Below, piece by piece: positions 34,051 to 43,133 of a stretch of 64,000 nt of DNA. Position numbers and translations under genes: made by a program. Below the pieces are notes generated by a model, which saw nothing but the letters and a program-made list of their open reading frames with translations, ran no database searches and was not told the origin of the DNA. Where the stretch lies: the NCBI RefSeq assembly GCF_036231965.1, contig NZ_CP109499.1, positions 1,178,001-1,242,000 of the forward strand. Direction: 5' to 3'. The DNA is from Streptomyces sp. NBC_01428. Its GTDB lineage: Bacteria; Actinomycetota; Actinomycetes; Streptomycetales; Streptomycetaceae. How positions within the stretch are numbered: position 1 is the stretch's first letter; every line of letters starts with the position of its first letter.

Positions 34051-35423
34051 GGCGCCGTACGTTCCCCCTGCGGCGCCGCGCGCCCCAGAGGGATCTGACC
34101 CCGGCCGCCCGCCGTGTGATCCGCCTCAACAACGGGTTCCAGCTGCTGTTCAATCTGCTGTGGTGGATGCCCGTCTTCTACGCCTACCAGCGGGACGCGG
34201 GCCTGTCCGACGGCCAGATCTTCGGCATCCAGAGCATCTACTACGTCGCCTTCTGCCTCTTCGAGATCCCCACCGGGCTCGTCGCCGACCGCATCGGGGC
34301 ACGCAACTGCCTGTGGGCGGGCGCGGCGGTCATGACCGCCGCGAACATGATGCCGGTGTTCTCGCCCTCCTACACGGGCTTCCTCGTCCACTTCCTGGCC
34401 ATCGCCGCCGGCCGCTCCCTGACATCGGGGGCGGCCAGCGCCTGCCTGTACGACGGCCTGCGTGCGGAGGGGGCGGACGCGCACTATCTCCGCGCGGAGG
34501 GCACGGCGCGTGCTCTGGGACTGGCCGCCAAGGTGGTCTGCTGGCCGCTCGTCGGACCGCTGATGACGCTGGCTCCGCAGTCTCCGTACGTCCTGAGCGC
34601 AGCGAGCGCGGCAGGCTCCCTCGGATGCGCCCTGGCTCTGCCCCGGCTCGCTCCCCGCGACCCGGTCGCGGGGAAGAGCGGCTCCGGACAGGGCGGCACG
34701 GCGCTGCTGCGCGACACCGGAGCCGCGTTGCGGGCGCTGCGGTCGTCGCCGTGGCTGACCCTGCTGATGGTGCAGGGCGTCGGCGTCTTCACGCTGTCAC
34801 GGATCTGCCAGGTCAACCTCTTTCAGCCGGTGTTGCTGCACCATGGCATCGGTGAGGGCAGCCATGGCAGCGTGCTCGCGGCGATGACGGTCGCCGAGGC
34901 GGTCGCCTCGGCGCGGCCTCAGTGGCTGGGGTCGCGGCTCTCGCCCACGGCCTGGGTGTCCCTGCTGAGCGTGGGGCTCGCGGCCACGCTGGCGGGCACC
35001 GCCGTCGGCGGCCCCTGGGCCGTGGTGGGTCTGCTCTGCGCCTTCGCCGCGATCACCGGCTTCTGCTACCCGGTACAGCGCAAACTCATCAACGACGCGA
35101 TCCCCGAGGGCGCTCCGCGCGCCACCCTGCTGTCGGTGGAGAGCATCGTGGACCGCGGGGTGTGCGCCCTGGCCGCGGTGGCCGCGGGTGCCTATCTGGC
35201 GGCGGACCGGATCGACGCGCTGCTGTGGCAGTCCGCCGCCGTCACGTGTGGGGTGATCCTGGTGCTTCACTTGGCGCTGCGCCGCGTGCACCGGGCGCGG
35301 CCGGCTCCTGGAACGGGCACCGCTCACGGCGCGGTTCCGCGATCCAGGGAGGCGGCGACGACGCTCCCGGCGGACGAGCCGGTCGCGCTGCCCGTCGACG
35401 AGGGAGCGGCCCCGCGGCACTGA
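34047..35423 (+). CDS. MFS transporter, third gene of the ATP-grasp operon
   Basis: The product is 458 residues from the ATG that overlaps the previous stop; the open frame continues upstream but only as an overlap of the PEP-domain gene. About 12 helices. Helices 1-2 read NGFQLLFNLLWWMPVFYAY and IQSIYYVAFCLFEIPTGLVADRIGARNCLW, the latter carrying an MFS motif A-like loop. The last 50 residues are a hydrophilic tail. Overlap on both gene borders of this operon argues for stoichiometric expression; the transporter most likely exports the product of the two enzymes. Confidence 0.85.
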   Translation: MRRRTFPLRRRAPQRDLTPAARRVIRLNNGFQLLFNLLWWMPVFYAYQRDAGLSDGQIFGIQSIYYVAFCLFEIPTGLVADRIGARNCLWAGAAVMTAANMMPVFSPSYTGFLVHFLAIAAGRSLTSGAASACLYDGLRAEGADAHYLRAEGTARALGLAAKVVCWPLVGPLMTLAPQSPYVLSAASAAGSLGCALALPRLAPRDPVAGKSGSGQGGTALLRDTGAALRALRSSPWLTLLMVQGVGVFTLSRICQVNLFQPVLLHHGIGEGSHGSVLAAMTVAEAVASARPQWLGSRLSPTAWVSLLSVGLAATLAGTAVGGPWAVVGLLCAFAAITGFCYPVQRKLINDAIPEGAPRATLLSVESIVDRGVCALAAVAAGAYLAADRIDALLWQSAAVTCGVILVLHLALRRVHRARPAPGTGTAHGAVPRSREAATTLPADEPVALPVDEGAAPRH

Positions 35424-35927
35424 TCTGAGCCCGGGACCGAGCGGGAGCACGCAAGCCGACCTGCTCCCCAAGGTGCCTGCCGTGGTGCCGTGTTCGGCTC
35501 CGCGGCGGGCACCGACGGCTGCCCGTCCTGTCCGCGGCGAGCGGCAGGACCGGGCGTCACCGGCAGGTTGTCAGGGTGGGCCTGGCTCCGTTGCCCGCCG
35601 CCGCGGGCGCAGCGGTCTTCACATCACACTGGTGGCTCTGTTCAACCAATTCGCGCGGCATGCACAGGTGGAACGTGCTGTGCGTCGCATGTGAAGGGCG
35701 CGTGGGGTTGTTGTCATTTGTGACCCCCATGCATGGCGCGAGCGCGATCACTGAGGTTGTCTCTGGGTGTCAGACCCAACTGCCCCCGGAGTGTCGAGGA
35801 TTGATGAATCGCGCACCTCCTTCGCCTGTTGTCATGCCCCTGCCTTTTCGGGGTGTGCCCTTCATGTAGCTCACACCGGCCGACTCCACACCAGCCGGAA
35901 AATCCCCCCACGGAAACTGGAGCTCGC
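35424..35927. other. Upstream region of the M4 protease gene
   Basis: About 504 bp without a gene. The right part (35690-35790) is less GC-rich and should carry the protease promoter; a pair of CTTCACAT/ATGTGAAG arms about 60 bp apart is present. No other structure is recognised. Confidence 0.35.
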
Positions 35928-37571
35928 ATGACCTCCCGCACCACGCGCCACCAGCACGCGGCCCTCGCGGCATCCATCGCCGTCGCCACCGCAGCCGCCC
36001 TGATGAGCACCTCGCTCACCGCGTCGGCCGCCCCCCTGCCCACCGCCGACTCCGCGCGGCCGGCTGCCGCACCCGTCGCGCTGTCGGCCACCGCCCGCAC
36101 CGGCCTCCTGCACGACGCGCAGGCCAGGCTCGCCGAGACGACGAAGAACATAGGTCTCGGCTCCAAGGAGAAACTGGTCGTCAAGGACGTCGTCAAGGAC
36201 GCCGACGGCACCGTCCACACCCGCTACGAGCGCACCTACGAAGGCCTCCCGGTGCTCGGCGGCGACCTGATCGTGCACACCTCCGAGGCAGGCAGGACCG
36301 AAGGCGTCAGCAGAGCGTCGAAGGCCACGCTGAAGCTCGCCTCGCTCACGCCGCGGATCGGCGCGCCCACGGCGCAGAAGCAGGCACTGAGCCTGGCGAA
36401 GAAGGACGGCTCGGCGAAGCCCACTACCGACCGGGCTCCGCGCAAGGTCGTCTGGGCGGCGAGCGGCAAGGCCGTCCTCGCCTACGAGACCGTCATCGGC
36501 GGCTTCCAGGACGACGGCACGCCGAACCAGCTGCACGTCGTCACCGACGCCGCCACGGGAAAGAAGCTCTTCCAGTACCAGGGCATCGAGACCGGCGTGG
36601 GCAACACCCAGTACAGCGGCAAGGTCGACCTCTCCACCGCGCAGTCGGGCTCGTCCTACACCCTCACCGACGACACCCGCGGCGGCCACAAGACCTACAA
36701 CCTGGACCACAAGCAGGACGGCACCGGCACGCTGTTCTCCCAGGACAGCGACACCTGGGGCGACGGGAAGACCACCAACGCCGCGACCGCCGCCGCGGAC
36801 GCCGCCTTCGGCGCGCAGGCGACCTGGGACTTCTACAAGAACACCTTCGGGCGCAGCGGCATCAAGAACGACGGCAAGGCCGCCTACTCCCGCGTGCACT
36901 ACGGCAACGCCTACGTGAACGCGTTCTGGGACGACAGCTGCTTCTGCATGACCTACGGCGACGGCACCAACGACAGCGACCCGCTGACCTCGCTCGACGT
37001 CGCCGGCCACGAGATGAGCCACGGCGTCACCGCCAACACCGCCGGACTGGAGTACAGCGGTGAATCGGGCGGACTGAACGAGGCCACGAGCGACATCATG
37101 GGAACCGGCGTCGAGTTCGCCGCGGACAACAGCACCGACGCCGGCGACTACCTCATCGGCGAGAAGATCGACATCAACGGCGACGGCACACCGCTGCGCT
37201 ACATGGACAAGCCGAGCAAGGACGGCGGTTCCGCCGACTACTGGACCTCGTCCGTCGGCAACGAGGACGTTCACTACTCGTCCGGCGTCGCCAATCACTT
37301 CTTCTACCTGCTGTCCGAGGGCAGCGGCGCGAAGACGATCGGCGGCGTCGACTACGACTCGCCGACCAAGGACGGCTCCAAGGTCACCGGCATCGGCCGG
37401 GACAAGGCCCTCCAGATCTGGTACAAGGCACTGACGACCTACTTCACGTCCACCACCGACTACGCCGACGCCCGCAAGGGCACGCTCTCCGCGGCCGGTG
37501 ACCTGTACGGCGCCGACAGCGCCGAGTACAAGGCCGTCGAGGCCGCCTGGACCGGGGTCGACGTGCACTGA
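35928..37571 (+). CDS. Secreted M4-family (thermolysin-like) metalloprotease
   Basis: The product is 547 residues. The ATG at 35928 gives a clean Sec signal (MTSRTTRHQHAALAA, hydrophobic core, cleavage after ASA). An FTP/PepSY propeptide follows (KEKLVVKDVVKDADGTVHTRYERTYEGLPVLGG). The zinc motif HEMSH is at 361-365 and the third ligand E385 lies in GLNEATSDIMG. The catalytic domain ends at the stop with no C-terminal P-domain. It should be made as a pro-enzyme, exported and self-processed. GGAG lies near the start. A good terminator follows at 37591. Confidence 0.95.
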   Translation: MTSRTTRHQHAALAASIAVATAAALMSTSLTASAAPLPTADSARPAAAPVALSATARTGLLHDAQARLAETTKNIGLGSKEKLVVKDVVKDADGTVHTRYERTYEGLPVLGGDLIVHTSEAGRTEGVSRASKATLKLASLTPRIGAPTAQKQALSLAKKDGSAKPTTDRAPRKVVWAASGKAVLAYETVIGGFQDDGTPNQLHVVTDAATGKKLFQYQGIETGVGNTQYSGKVDLSTAQSGSSYTLTDDTRGGHKTYNLDHKQDGTGTLFSQDSDTWGDGKTTNAATAAADAAFGAQATWDFYKNTFGRSGIKNDGKAAYSRVHYGNAYVNAFWDDSCFCMTYGDGTNDSDPLTSLDVAGHEMSHGVTANTAGLEYSGESGGLNEATSDIMGTGVEFAADNSTDAGDYLIGEKIDINGDGTPLRYMDKPSKDGGSADYWTSSVGNEDVHYSSGVANHFFYLLSEGSGAKTIGGVDYDSPTKDGSKVTGIGRDKALQIWYKALTTYFTSTTDYADARKGTLSAAGDLYGADSAEYKAVEAAWTGVDVH

Positions 37572-37590
37572 GTCGTCCCCCTCCCGCCCA

Positions 37591-37633
37591 CACTGGATGG
37601 CACCCAGGACTACGGCCCGGGTGCCATCCTGTG
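37591..37633 (+). terminator. Terminator of the M4 protease gene
   Basis: GGATGGCACCC pairs perfectly with GGGTGCCATCC (11 bp); allowing one mismatch the stem extends to 15 bp. It starts 20 nt after the stop codon. Confidence 0.7.
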
Positions 37634-37668
37634 CTGTCTCACACGGCTGCCCACCGTCGGTGCAGGCG

Positions 37669-37827
37669 TCAGCGGCGGCGCTTGAAGTACCCCCTCTGAT
37701 GCAGTCGGTGAATGATCCAGGGGACGAGCGCCAGCCACACCGCCAGGAACGCCCACTTCAACCATGGTGGGCCGTCAGGTCTGTTGTCCTGAGCCAGCCC
37801 GGAAGCCACCACAAGCAGCGAAGTCAT
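37669..37827 (-). CDS. Small single-helix membrane protein
   Basis: A 52-residue frame from the ATG at 37827: a short hydrophobic start, then PPWLKWAFLAVWLALVPWIIHRLHQRGYFKRRR, one strong transmembrane helix ending in a basic cytoplasmic tail. A start 16 codons upstream is also possible. There is no good ribosome site. Such tiny membrane proteins are common but hard to prove. It lies downstream of the DUF305 gene on the same strand. Confidence 0.45.
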   Translation of the reverse strand: MTSLLVVASGLAQDNRPDGPPWLKWAFLAVWLALVPWIIHRLHQRGYFKRRR

Positions 37828-37955
37828 GCCCACCCGGTGCCCGCCCAACGACGAAGGACACGCGGAACCTACCAATCCGCCGCCCGCCGACTTCCGTCAG
37901 AGGTCGACGCACCCGCCGGTGCGTCGACCCCCGTTTCGTCATCCTTCCTCTCCGG

Positions 37956-38567
37956 TCACCCGGCCGTGGCTCCGCCCGGTGATGACGTCTCCGCCGGGTG
38001 CACCTCGTTGAGCCGGGAGGTCTGCGCGGTCGTGTTCCTTGCGATGGTGGCGGCCAGGTCCTGCGCCTTGCCCGCGTGCCCCTGGGTCCGCTCGCCGGCA
38101 CAGAGCATCGCGGATTGTGCGAGGTGGGCGTGCAGTGCTTCTGCGAGGAGCTGGTCGAACGCCTTGCCGGTCAGGGTCCCTGCCCGCTCGATGGTGGGGA
38201 GGCTGACCATGCCGGGCATGTTGTGCCCTTCGTGGGGTCGGCTGTCGGGAACCCCGGAGAGGTCCAGGAGTCGGTGGAGGCGCTTCTGGTCTTCGTGAAG
38301 TTGTGTTCCGGTGTCGGCCGCCAGTGCCTCCAGCGCCGGACTTGCCGCGTGGGAGGGTGCGAGATCGGTCAGTGCCTGCGCACGCTCGGCCATGGGGATC
38401 ATCAACTGGATCCAGGCGATGTCGGTCGGGCTGAAGGCTGTCGTCGGCGGTGCGCCGGTCCGGGACGACGTGCCGGTTGTCGGCTGCGAGGTGCAGCCGA
38501 CAACCAGCAGCGCCATGACGGTGGCGCACACCGGACGCAGGGTCAGAAGGTGCCGGCGGAGTTGCAC
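37956..38567 (-). CDS. DUF305-family lipoprotein
   Basis: The product is 203 residues from the GTG at 38567, giving a lipoprotein signal with lipobox LLVVGC (cysteine about residue 23). The mature part has the DUF305 core FSPTDIAWIQLMIPMAERAQALTDLA, then HEGHNMPGM and a second helical repeat with HAHLAQSAMLCAG. DUF305 proteins are extracytoplasmic and often linked to copper; Met/His-rich HNMPGM fits metal binding. The usual MIPHH motif here reads MIPMA, so one site may be lost. The start overlaps the DUF1996 gene by 25 nt. Confidence 0.8.
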   Translation of the reverse strand: MQLRRHLLTLRPVCATVMALLVVGCTSQPTTGTSSRTGAPPTTAFSPTDIAWIQLMIPMAERAQALTDLAPSHAASPALEALAADTGTQLHEDQKRLHRLLDLSGVPDSRPHEGHNMPGMVSLPTIERAGTLTGKAFDQLLAEALHAHLAQSAMLCAGERTQGHAGKAQDLAATIARNTTAQTSRLNEVHPAETSSPGGATAG

Positions 38568-39913
38568 TTGGCCTTCTGAACGATGCAGTCCTTCACGCGG
38601 TGCCCCAGGGCGGCGTTTTCCCACGCGTTGAAGAAGTCACCGTGGATGGAGGAGGCCATGCCCGAGGCGAGTCGGAGCCCCGCCGCGCTGCCGCTGGTCG
38701 GGTAGCTGACCACGAAGGAGAGGTTGGGGATGGCGACGGGATAGGCGCCACTGCACTTGCCGTCGTAGGTGTAGGCGACGTGGGACTTGTGGTCGGGACT
38801 GTCGAGGTTCTTGCCGTCCCAGCAGTCGGGGAAGACGAGTTGGTGGGTGAGATGGGCGGTGGGGGCGCAGACCGGCCAGTTGCCGTCGGTGCTGCGGCCG
38901 ATCTCGCCGCCCGCGCCGGCGCACCAGTACTGCCCGGGTGACCCCGCCGGCGTGGGTGTCTGCGCCTTGGCGTCGCCCGCGATCATGCGGAATCCCTCGG
39001 GGAAGGGCAGGGTCGCCGCAGGGTCGGGCAGCCGGGAGCCGTAGTAGACGATCATGTTCTGCGGTTCGACGGCCTTGTTGCCCTCGTACAGGCTGGGGAT
39101 CCAGTACGCGGAGAGGTCGTCCGCAGGCGCGCAGGTCGTCGCGGCGTTGCCGCGCAGCGACTGGGCTGTGGAGAAGGCGTCGGTGCTCTTGTTGCCGAAG
39201 AAGCTGTGCATGTGGGAGGCGCCGGCCAGGTTCGGCAGGACGATGGGATCGTCCTGCTTGGAGTGGCTGTAGTCGCAGGTGGCGTTGAACTCCGGAACCC
39301 GGACCACGTCGGCGGGCACGGGCGCGGCCGTCATCGCACGGAACTGTGCCACCTGGGCGTTCCACTTGGCTTGGTCGATCGGCACCCATCCCGCGGCCGG
39401 ACCGCTGCCTTCGCCGACGAAGGAGAACCAGTTGATGTTGACGAAGTCGCCGGGTGTCGTGCTACGGAGAACGGCGAAGACGGTTTGCGGACCGGTGGGG
39501 TGGGTGGTGACGTCGGTGGTCCGGGTCGCCCAGTTCTGCCAGCCGCCGGTGGGGGCGGTCTGCAGGACGGCGAGGAGCGGTCCGGTCGCGCTGGTGGTGC
39601 GCAGCTCGATCGTGCCCGTACCGACCGCGGAGGCGATCCGCGCCGATACGGTCAGCCGGCCGGCGGTTCCGAGGTCGACGTTGTCGAAGCGCATCCAGTC
39701 GCCGTCGGCGAGGAACGCCGCGTTCTGCCCTCCTCCCGCGTCCGCGGTCCCTTCCAGGGCGACCCCTGACTGGGCGGCGTAGGACTCGGCCTGGACGGTG
39801 ACCGTGGCGGCTCGCGCCTGCTGGGTGGAGACGGTCAGGCTCAAGGCCGCGGCCAGGGCGACCACCAGCGCTTCCACTAACAGCGTGTACAGACGTGCGG
39901 GTTGTCTGTGCAT
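38543..39913 (-). CDS. Secreted CBM6-DUF1996 protein
   Basis: The product is 456 residues with a Sec signal (cleaved after ARA, about residue 35). Residues 36-165 are a CBM6-like sugar-binding domain (VQAESYAAQSGVALE, DWMRFDNVDLG, WFSFVGEG). The rest is DUF1996, recognised from DDPIVLPNLAGASHMHSFFG, the middle WIPSLYEG and the C-terminal HGDFFNAWE, with several paired cysteines. DUF1996 occurs in fungi and actinomycetes next to carbohydrate-active enzymes; its chemistry is unknown. It lies 144 bp downstream of the GH16 gene on the same strand. Confidence 0.9.
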   Translation of the reverse strand: MHRQPARLYTLLVEALVVALAAALSLTVSTQQARAATVTVQAESYAAQSGVALEGTADAGGGQNAAFLADGDWMRFDNVDLGTAGRLTVSARIASAVGTGTIELRTTSATGPLLAVLQTAPTGGWQNWATRTTDVTTHPTGPQTVFAVLRSTTPGDFVNINWFSFVGEGSGPAAGWVPIDQAKWNAQVAQFRAMTAAPVPADVVRVPEFNATCDYSHSKQDDPIVLPNLAGASHMHSFFGNKSTDAFSTAQSLRGNAATTCAPADDLSAYWIPSLYEGNKAVEPQNMIVYYGSRLPDPAATLPFPEGFRMIAGDAKAQTPTPAGSPGQYWCAGAGGEIGRSTDGNWPVCAPTAHLTHQLVFPDCWDGKNLDSPDHKSHVAYTYDGKCSGAYPVAIPNLSFVVSYPTSGSAAGLRLASGMASSIHGDFFNAWENAALGHRVKDCIVQKAKCNSAGTF

Positions 39914-40057
39914 CTCACTTCCTTCACGTGCGTCGGGGGTGAAGAGCTGGAGAGGTGGTGGGAGGAGGGGGTGACTGTTCGGAGATCCGGGTGGCTTCGG
40001 TCGTCGTACGGGGGGACGGACCGAGCGGCTTGGATGTTCGCGGACGTCGGCCGGTGT

Positions 40058-41779
40058 CTATTGGTAGACCCGTACGTAGTCGACGAGCATCCTGGCCGGG
40101 AAGGGGGTGGTGGCGTCGGTCGGGCCGGGCCAGTCGCCGCCGACCGCGAGGTTGAGGATCATGTAGTGCGGGTGGTCGAAGATCCACGGCCCTCGGGTCT
40201 GTTCCACCTGTTCCTTGTCCAGGGTGAACACGGTCTGGCCGTCGAGGCTGAAGGTGATGCCCTTGCTGTTCCAGTCGGCGGCCCAGGTGTGGAAGTCGGC
40301 GGAGAAGTCCGCGCTCTGGGGCAGCTTGTAGGGTGAGCCGATTCCGCCTCCGCCGTTGTAGGCGGGTGCGTGGACCGTCGAGTAGGCGGTCTTCACGTCC
40401 TTGCCGAGAATCTCCATGATGTCGACCTCACCGTTGTACGGCCACGGCCGGCCGGTCAGGAAGTCGGCACCCATCATCCAGAACGCGGGCCACAGTCCGT
40501 TGCCCTTGGGGACCTTGATGCGTGCTTCGACGCGTCCGTAGGTGAACTGGAAGGAGGCGCCCGTGTTCATGCGCGCCGAGGTGTACTGGCAGGTGGTACT
40601 GCCGCTCAGAGGGTCGCTCGGGCACGACGATCCCGCGGTGGCCTCCTTGCGTGCCTCCATGACCAGGTGCCCGGATCCGTCCATCGCCGCGTTGCGGTGG
40701 TCGGTGTAGTACTCCAGTTCACCGTTCTGCCCGGTCCCCGGATCGGCTCGCCACTTCGAAGCGTCCGGCTTGTTTCCCGCGGCACCGTCGAACTCGTCGC
40801 TCCACACCAGCCGTGGCGGGTTCGCGGGGTCGCTCGGCAGGGGCGGCGCCGGCAGCGGATCGCCACCGGTGCCGTAGACCTGGAACTCCCACAGCGAGTA
40901 GCCGTACGGGGTGGCACGTTCCGTGCCGTACATGCGCACGTAGCGACCGGTGCCGGAGACGGCCAGTGTCTGTTTGAATCCCGTGCCGGACGTCGTCGAA
41001 TAGATGGGGGTCCAGTCCTGACCGTTCGGCGAGACCTGGATCTGGAAGGACTTGGCGTAGGCGGGATCCCACTGGAGGACGACCTTGCTGATCTGCGCGG
41101 TCGCGCCCAGATCGACGGAGATCCAGCCGGGATCGGTCCATCCCGTGGTGGTGCTGGTCGCCCAGCGAGAGGCCGGATCGCGGTCGAAGGCCCGGGCGGG
41201 CGTGCACTCCCAGCAGTTCTGATCGGTCTGGGAGGAGGAGGCGGCGCCCGTCCTGCCGTACGAGAGGAGGGTGCCGGTGCCACCCGTGCCACCCGAGCCG
41301 TCGGTGCCGTACACCTGGAACTCCCACAGCGAGTAGCCGTATTGGGTGCTGCGCTGCGTGCCGTACATCCGTACGTAGCGGCCCGTGCCGGTCACGGCCA
41401 GGCTCTGGGTACCGCCTGTGCCCGTGGTCGTCTGGTGGACGACCGTCCACTCCTGCGCGTTGTCCGAGACCTCGATCCGGAACGCCTTGCCGTACGCAGC
41501 CTCCCAGTTGAGCGTGACACGACTGATTTTCGCGCTGGACCCGAGGTCGATCTGGATCCACTGCGGATCGGTGAATGCGCTGGACCACCGGGTGCCCGGG
41601 TCGCCGTCGACGGCGTTGCGGGCGTCGAAGGGTCCTTCGGCGCTCGAGGCGGTGGCGGCCTTGCCCTGCGAGAGCAGGACCTCGGCCGCCTGAGCGGGTG
41701 GGGCGGGCAGTGCGACGAAAGCAATCAGCGAAGCAGCAACTGCCAAGAAGAGGCCAAATCTACGGACGAGCGTTTGCAT
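40058..41779 (-). CDS. Secreted GH16 endo-beta-glucanase with two discoidin domains
   Basis: The product is 573 residues from the ATG at 41779 (GAGGAG upstream). A signal peptide ends near AQAA (about 35). Two F5/8-type-C/CBM32 domains follow (each with SxG..., IDLG and the repeated RYVRMYGT, GYSLWEFQVYG). The GH16 domain is C-terminal, with the catalytic motif GEVDIMEILG (E451 nucleophile, E456 acid/base by family rule). The sequence around it fits laminarinase-type beta-1,3-glucanases. Two CebR-like palindromes and a divergent LacI gene lie upstream, so it should be sugar-inducible. Confidence 0.92.
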   Translation of the reverse strand: MQTLVRRFGLFLAVAASLIAFVALPAPPAQAAEVLLSQGKAATASSAEGPFDARNAVDGDPGTRWSSAFTDPQWIQIDLGSSAKISRVTLNWEAAYGKAFRIEVSDNAQEWTVVHQTTTGTGGTQSLAVTGTGRYVRMYGTQRSTQYGYSLWEFQVYGTDGSGGTGGTGTLLSYGRTGAASSSQTDQNCWECTPARAFDRDPASRWATSTTTGWTDPGWISVDLGATAQISKVVLQWDPAYAKSFQIQVSPNGQDWTPIYSTTSGTGFKQTLAVSGTGRYVRMYGTERATPYGYSLWEFQVYGTGGDPLPAPPLPSDPANPPRLVWSDEFDGAAGNKPDASKWRADPGTGQNGELEYYTDHRNAAMDGSGHLVMEARKEATAGSSCPSDPLSGSTTCQYTSARMNTGASFQFTYGRVEARIKVPKGNGLWPAFWMMGADFLTGRPWPYNGEVDIMEILGKDVKTAYSTVHAPAYNGGGGIGSPYKLPQSADFSADFHTWAADWNSKGITFSLDGQTVFTLDKEQVEQTRGPWIFDHPHYMILNLAVGGDWPGPTDATTPFPARMLVDYVRVYQ

Positions 41780-41808
41780 CTGCGACTCCTCAAGTGGGGT
41801 TTGAGGCG

Positions 41809-41822
41809 AGGGAGCGCTCCCT
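41809..41822. promoter_or_regulatory. Perfect LacI/CebR-type operator
   Basis: AGGGAGCGCTCCCT is a perfect 14-bp palindrome that differs from the known Streptomyces CebR box (TGGGAGCGCTCCCA) only in its outer pair. It lies 29 bp before the GH16 start, in the leader or promoter. Confidence 0.8.
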
Positions 41823-41906
41823 GAGGGGAGAATGGAGGGGGCGTCAGACACTGTCAAGTCCGTTGGCCACCAAGAAATTTGAGCGCCATGATCGCCTCAC
41901 GTACTG

Positions 41907-41920
41907 AGGGAGCGGTTCCT
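41907..41920. promoter_or_regulatory. Second, imperfect CebR-like operator
   Basis: AGGGAGCGGTTCCT matches the operator at 41809 in 12 of 14 positions and lies 98 bp away, between it and the LacI gene. Two sites at this distance could support looping or separate control of the divergent genes. Confidence 0.55.
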
Positions 41921-42107
41921 GAAGGCCGCCCCCTCACGGCAAACAGGCACGGTGTACCGCAAAGCGATTCAGGCCATCAAGCAGGTCTGAGCCGTCCGGC
42001 CTGCGGATACGCTGCTGGCATCGCCACGACGCAAAGCCGGAGGTCGCCCCGATGAGAAATCTCGTCCCAGACACGTACGCGGGCGGCGGCAGGGAGGACG
42101 GCCAGGC

Positions 42108-43100
42108 ATGAAGCGCCCCACTCTCGAAGTGGTCGCCGCCCGGGCCGGCGTGTCCAAATCGAGCGTTTCCCGCGTCATCAACGGCGAGACGACCGTTGCC
42201 CCACAGATCCGAGACGTCGTGATGCGCGCTGTCCACGAACTCGGGTACGTGCCCAACGGAGCAGCACGCAACCTCGTCACGCGTCGCACCGACACCCTCG
42301 CCCTGGTGGTCTCCGACCCGCCGCAAGGCGTCGTGTCCGACGACCCCCTCTTCTCGGCCGTCGTGCGCGCGGTCAGCCGAGAACTGGAAGTAGCCGGCAA
42401 GCGGCTCGTGCTCATGCTCGCGGAATCGGACCAGAGTCGTACCAGAGTGGAGCAGTACGTCGCCGGCGGGCACGTGGACGGCGTCCTCCTCGTCGCCCTG
42501 CACGGTACGGATCCGCTGCCCTCAGCGCTGGCCCGGCAGGGCCTGCCCGTGGTCTCCTTCAACCGCACCTCAGCACACGACGTCCCCTACGTGGCCCTGG
42601 ACAATGCCGGTGGGGCAGCGCTGGCGGTCCGTCACCTTCTCGACCGTGGCCGCCGCCGTATCTCGACCATCACCGGACCGCTCGAACTGCACGAGGCGCG
42701 GGAACGCCTCGACGGCTACCGCCGTACGCTCCGCGACACCGGCCGTCGCTCCATCGTGGCCCTGGGCGACTTCACCAGGGTCTCCGGCGCCGAAGCCATG
42801 CGTCAGCTCCTGGATGACGATCCCGACCTCGACGCGGTGTTCGCGGCCAACGACCTGATGGCGATCGGAGCCCTTCGCACCCTCCACCAAGCCGGACGCC
42901 GCGTCCCCGAGGACGTGGCCGTCGTCGGCTTCGACGACATCGAAGCCGCGTCCTACACGACCCCCGCCCTCACCTCGGTCCGCAGCCCCATGGCCGACCA
43001 GGCAACCGCCGCCGTGCACCTGCTCCTCGGCCTCATCGGCGGCGGCCCCTCGAACCCGGTGATCATGCCGAATGAGCTGGTGGTGCGTGAATCGACCTGA
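42108..43100 (+). CDS. LacI-family transcriptional repressor
   Basis: The product is 330 residues: HTH at the N-terminus (TLEVVAARAGVSKSSVSRVING), hinge, then a periplasmic-binding-protein-like sensor with typical segments VPVVSFNRT, GRRRISTITGPLELHEARERL and AVVGFDDIEAASYTTP. GGGAGG precedes the ATG. It is divergent from the GH16 gene, with two CebR-like palindromes between, and most likely represses it until a beta-glucan oligosaccharide binds. It may also control itself. Confidence 0.92.
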   Translation: MKRPTLEVVAARAGVSKSSVSRVINGETTVAPQIRDVVMRAVHELGYVPNGAARNLVTRRTDTLALVVSDPPQGVVSDDPLFSAVVRAVSRELEVAGKRLVLMLAESDQSRTRVEQYVAGGHVDGVLLVALHGTDPLPSALARQGLPVVSFNRTSAHDVPYVALDNAGGAALAVRHLLDRGRRRISTITGPLELHEARERLDGYRRTLRDTGRRSIVALGDFTRVSGAEAMRQLLDDDPDLDAVFAANDLMAIGALRTLHQAGRRVPEDVAVVGFDDIEAASYTTPALTSVRSPMADQATAAVHLLLGLIGGGPSNPVIMPNELVVREST

Positions 43101-43133
43101 GGGGCTGCCCTCCGCTTCTTGACGCGCCCCGAC

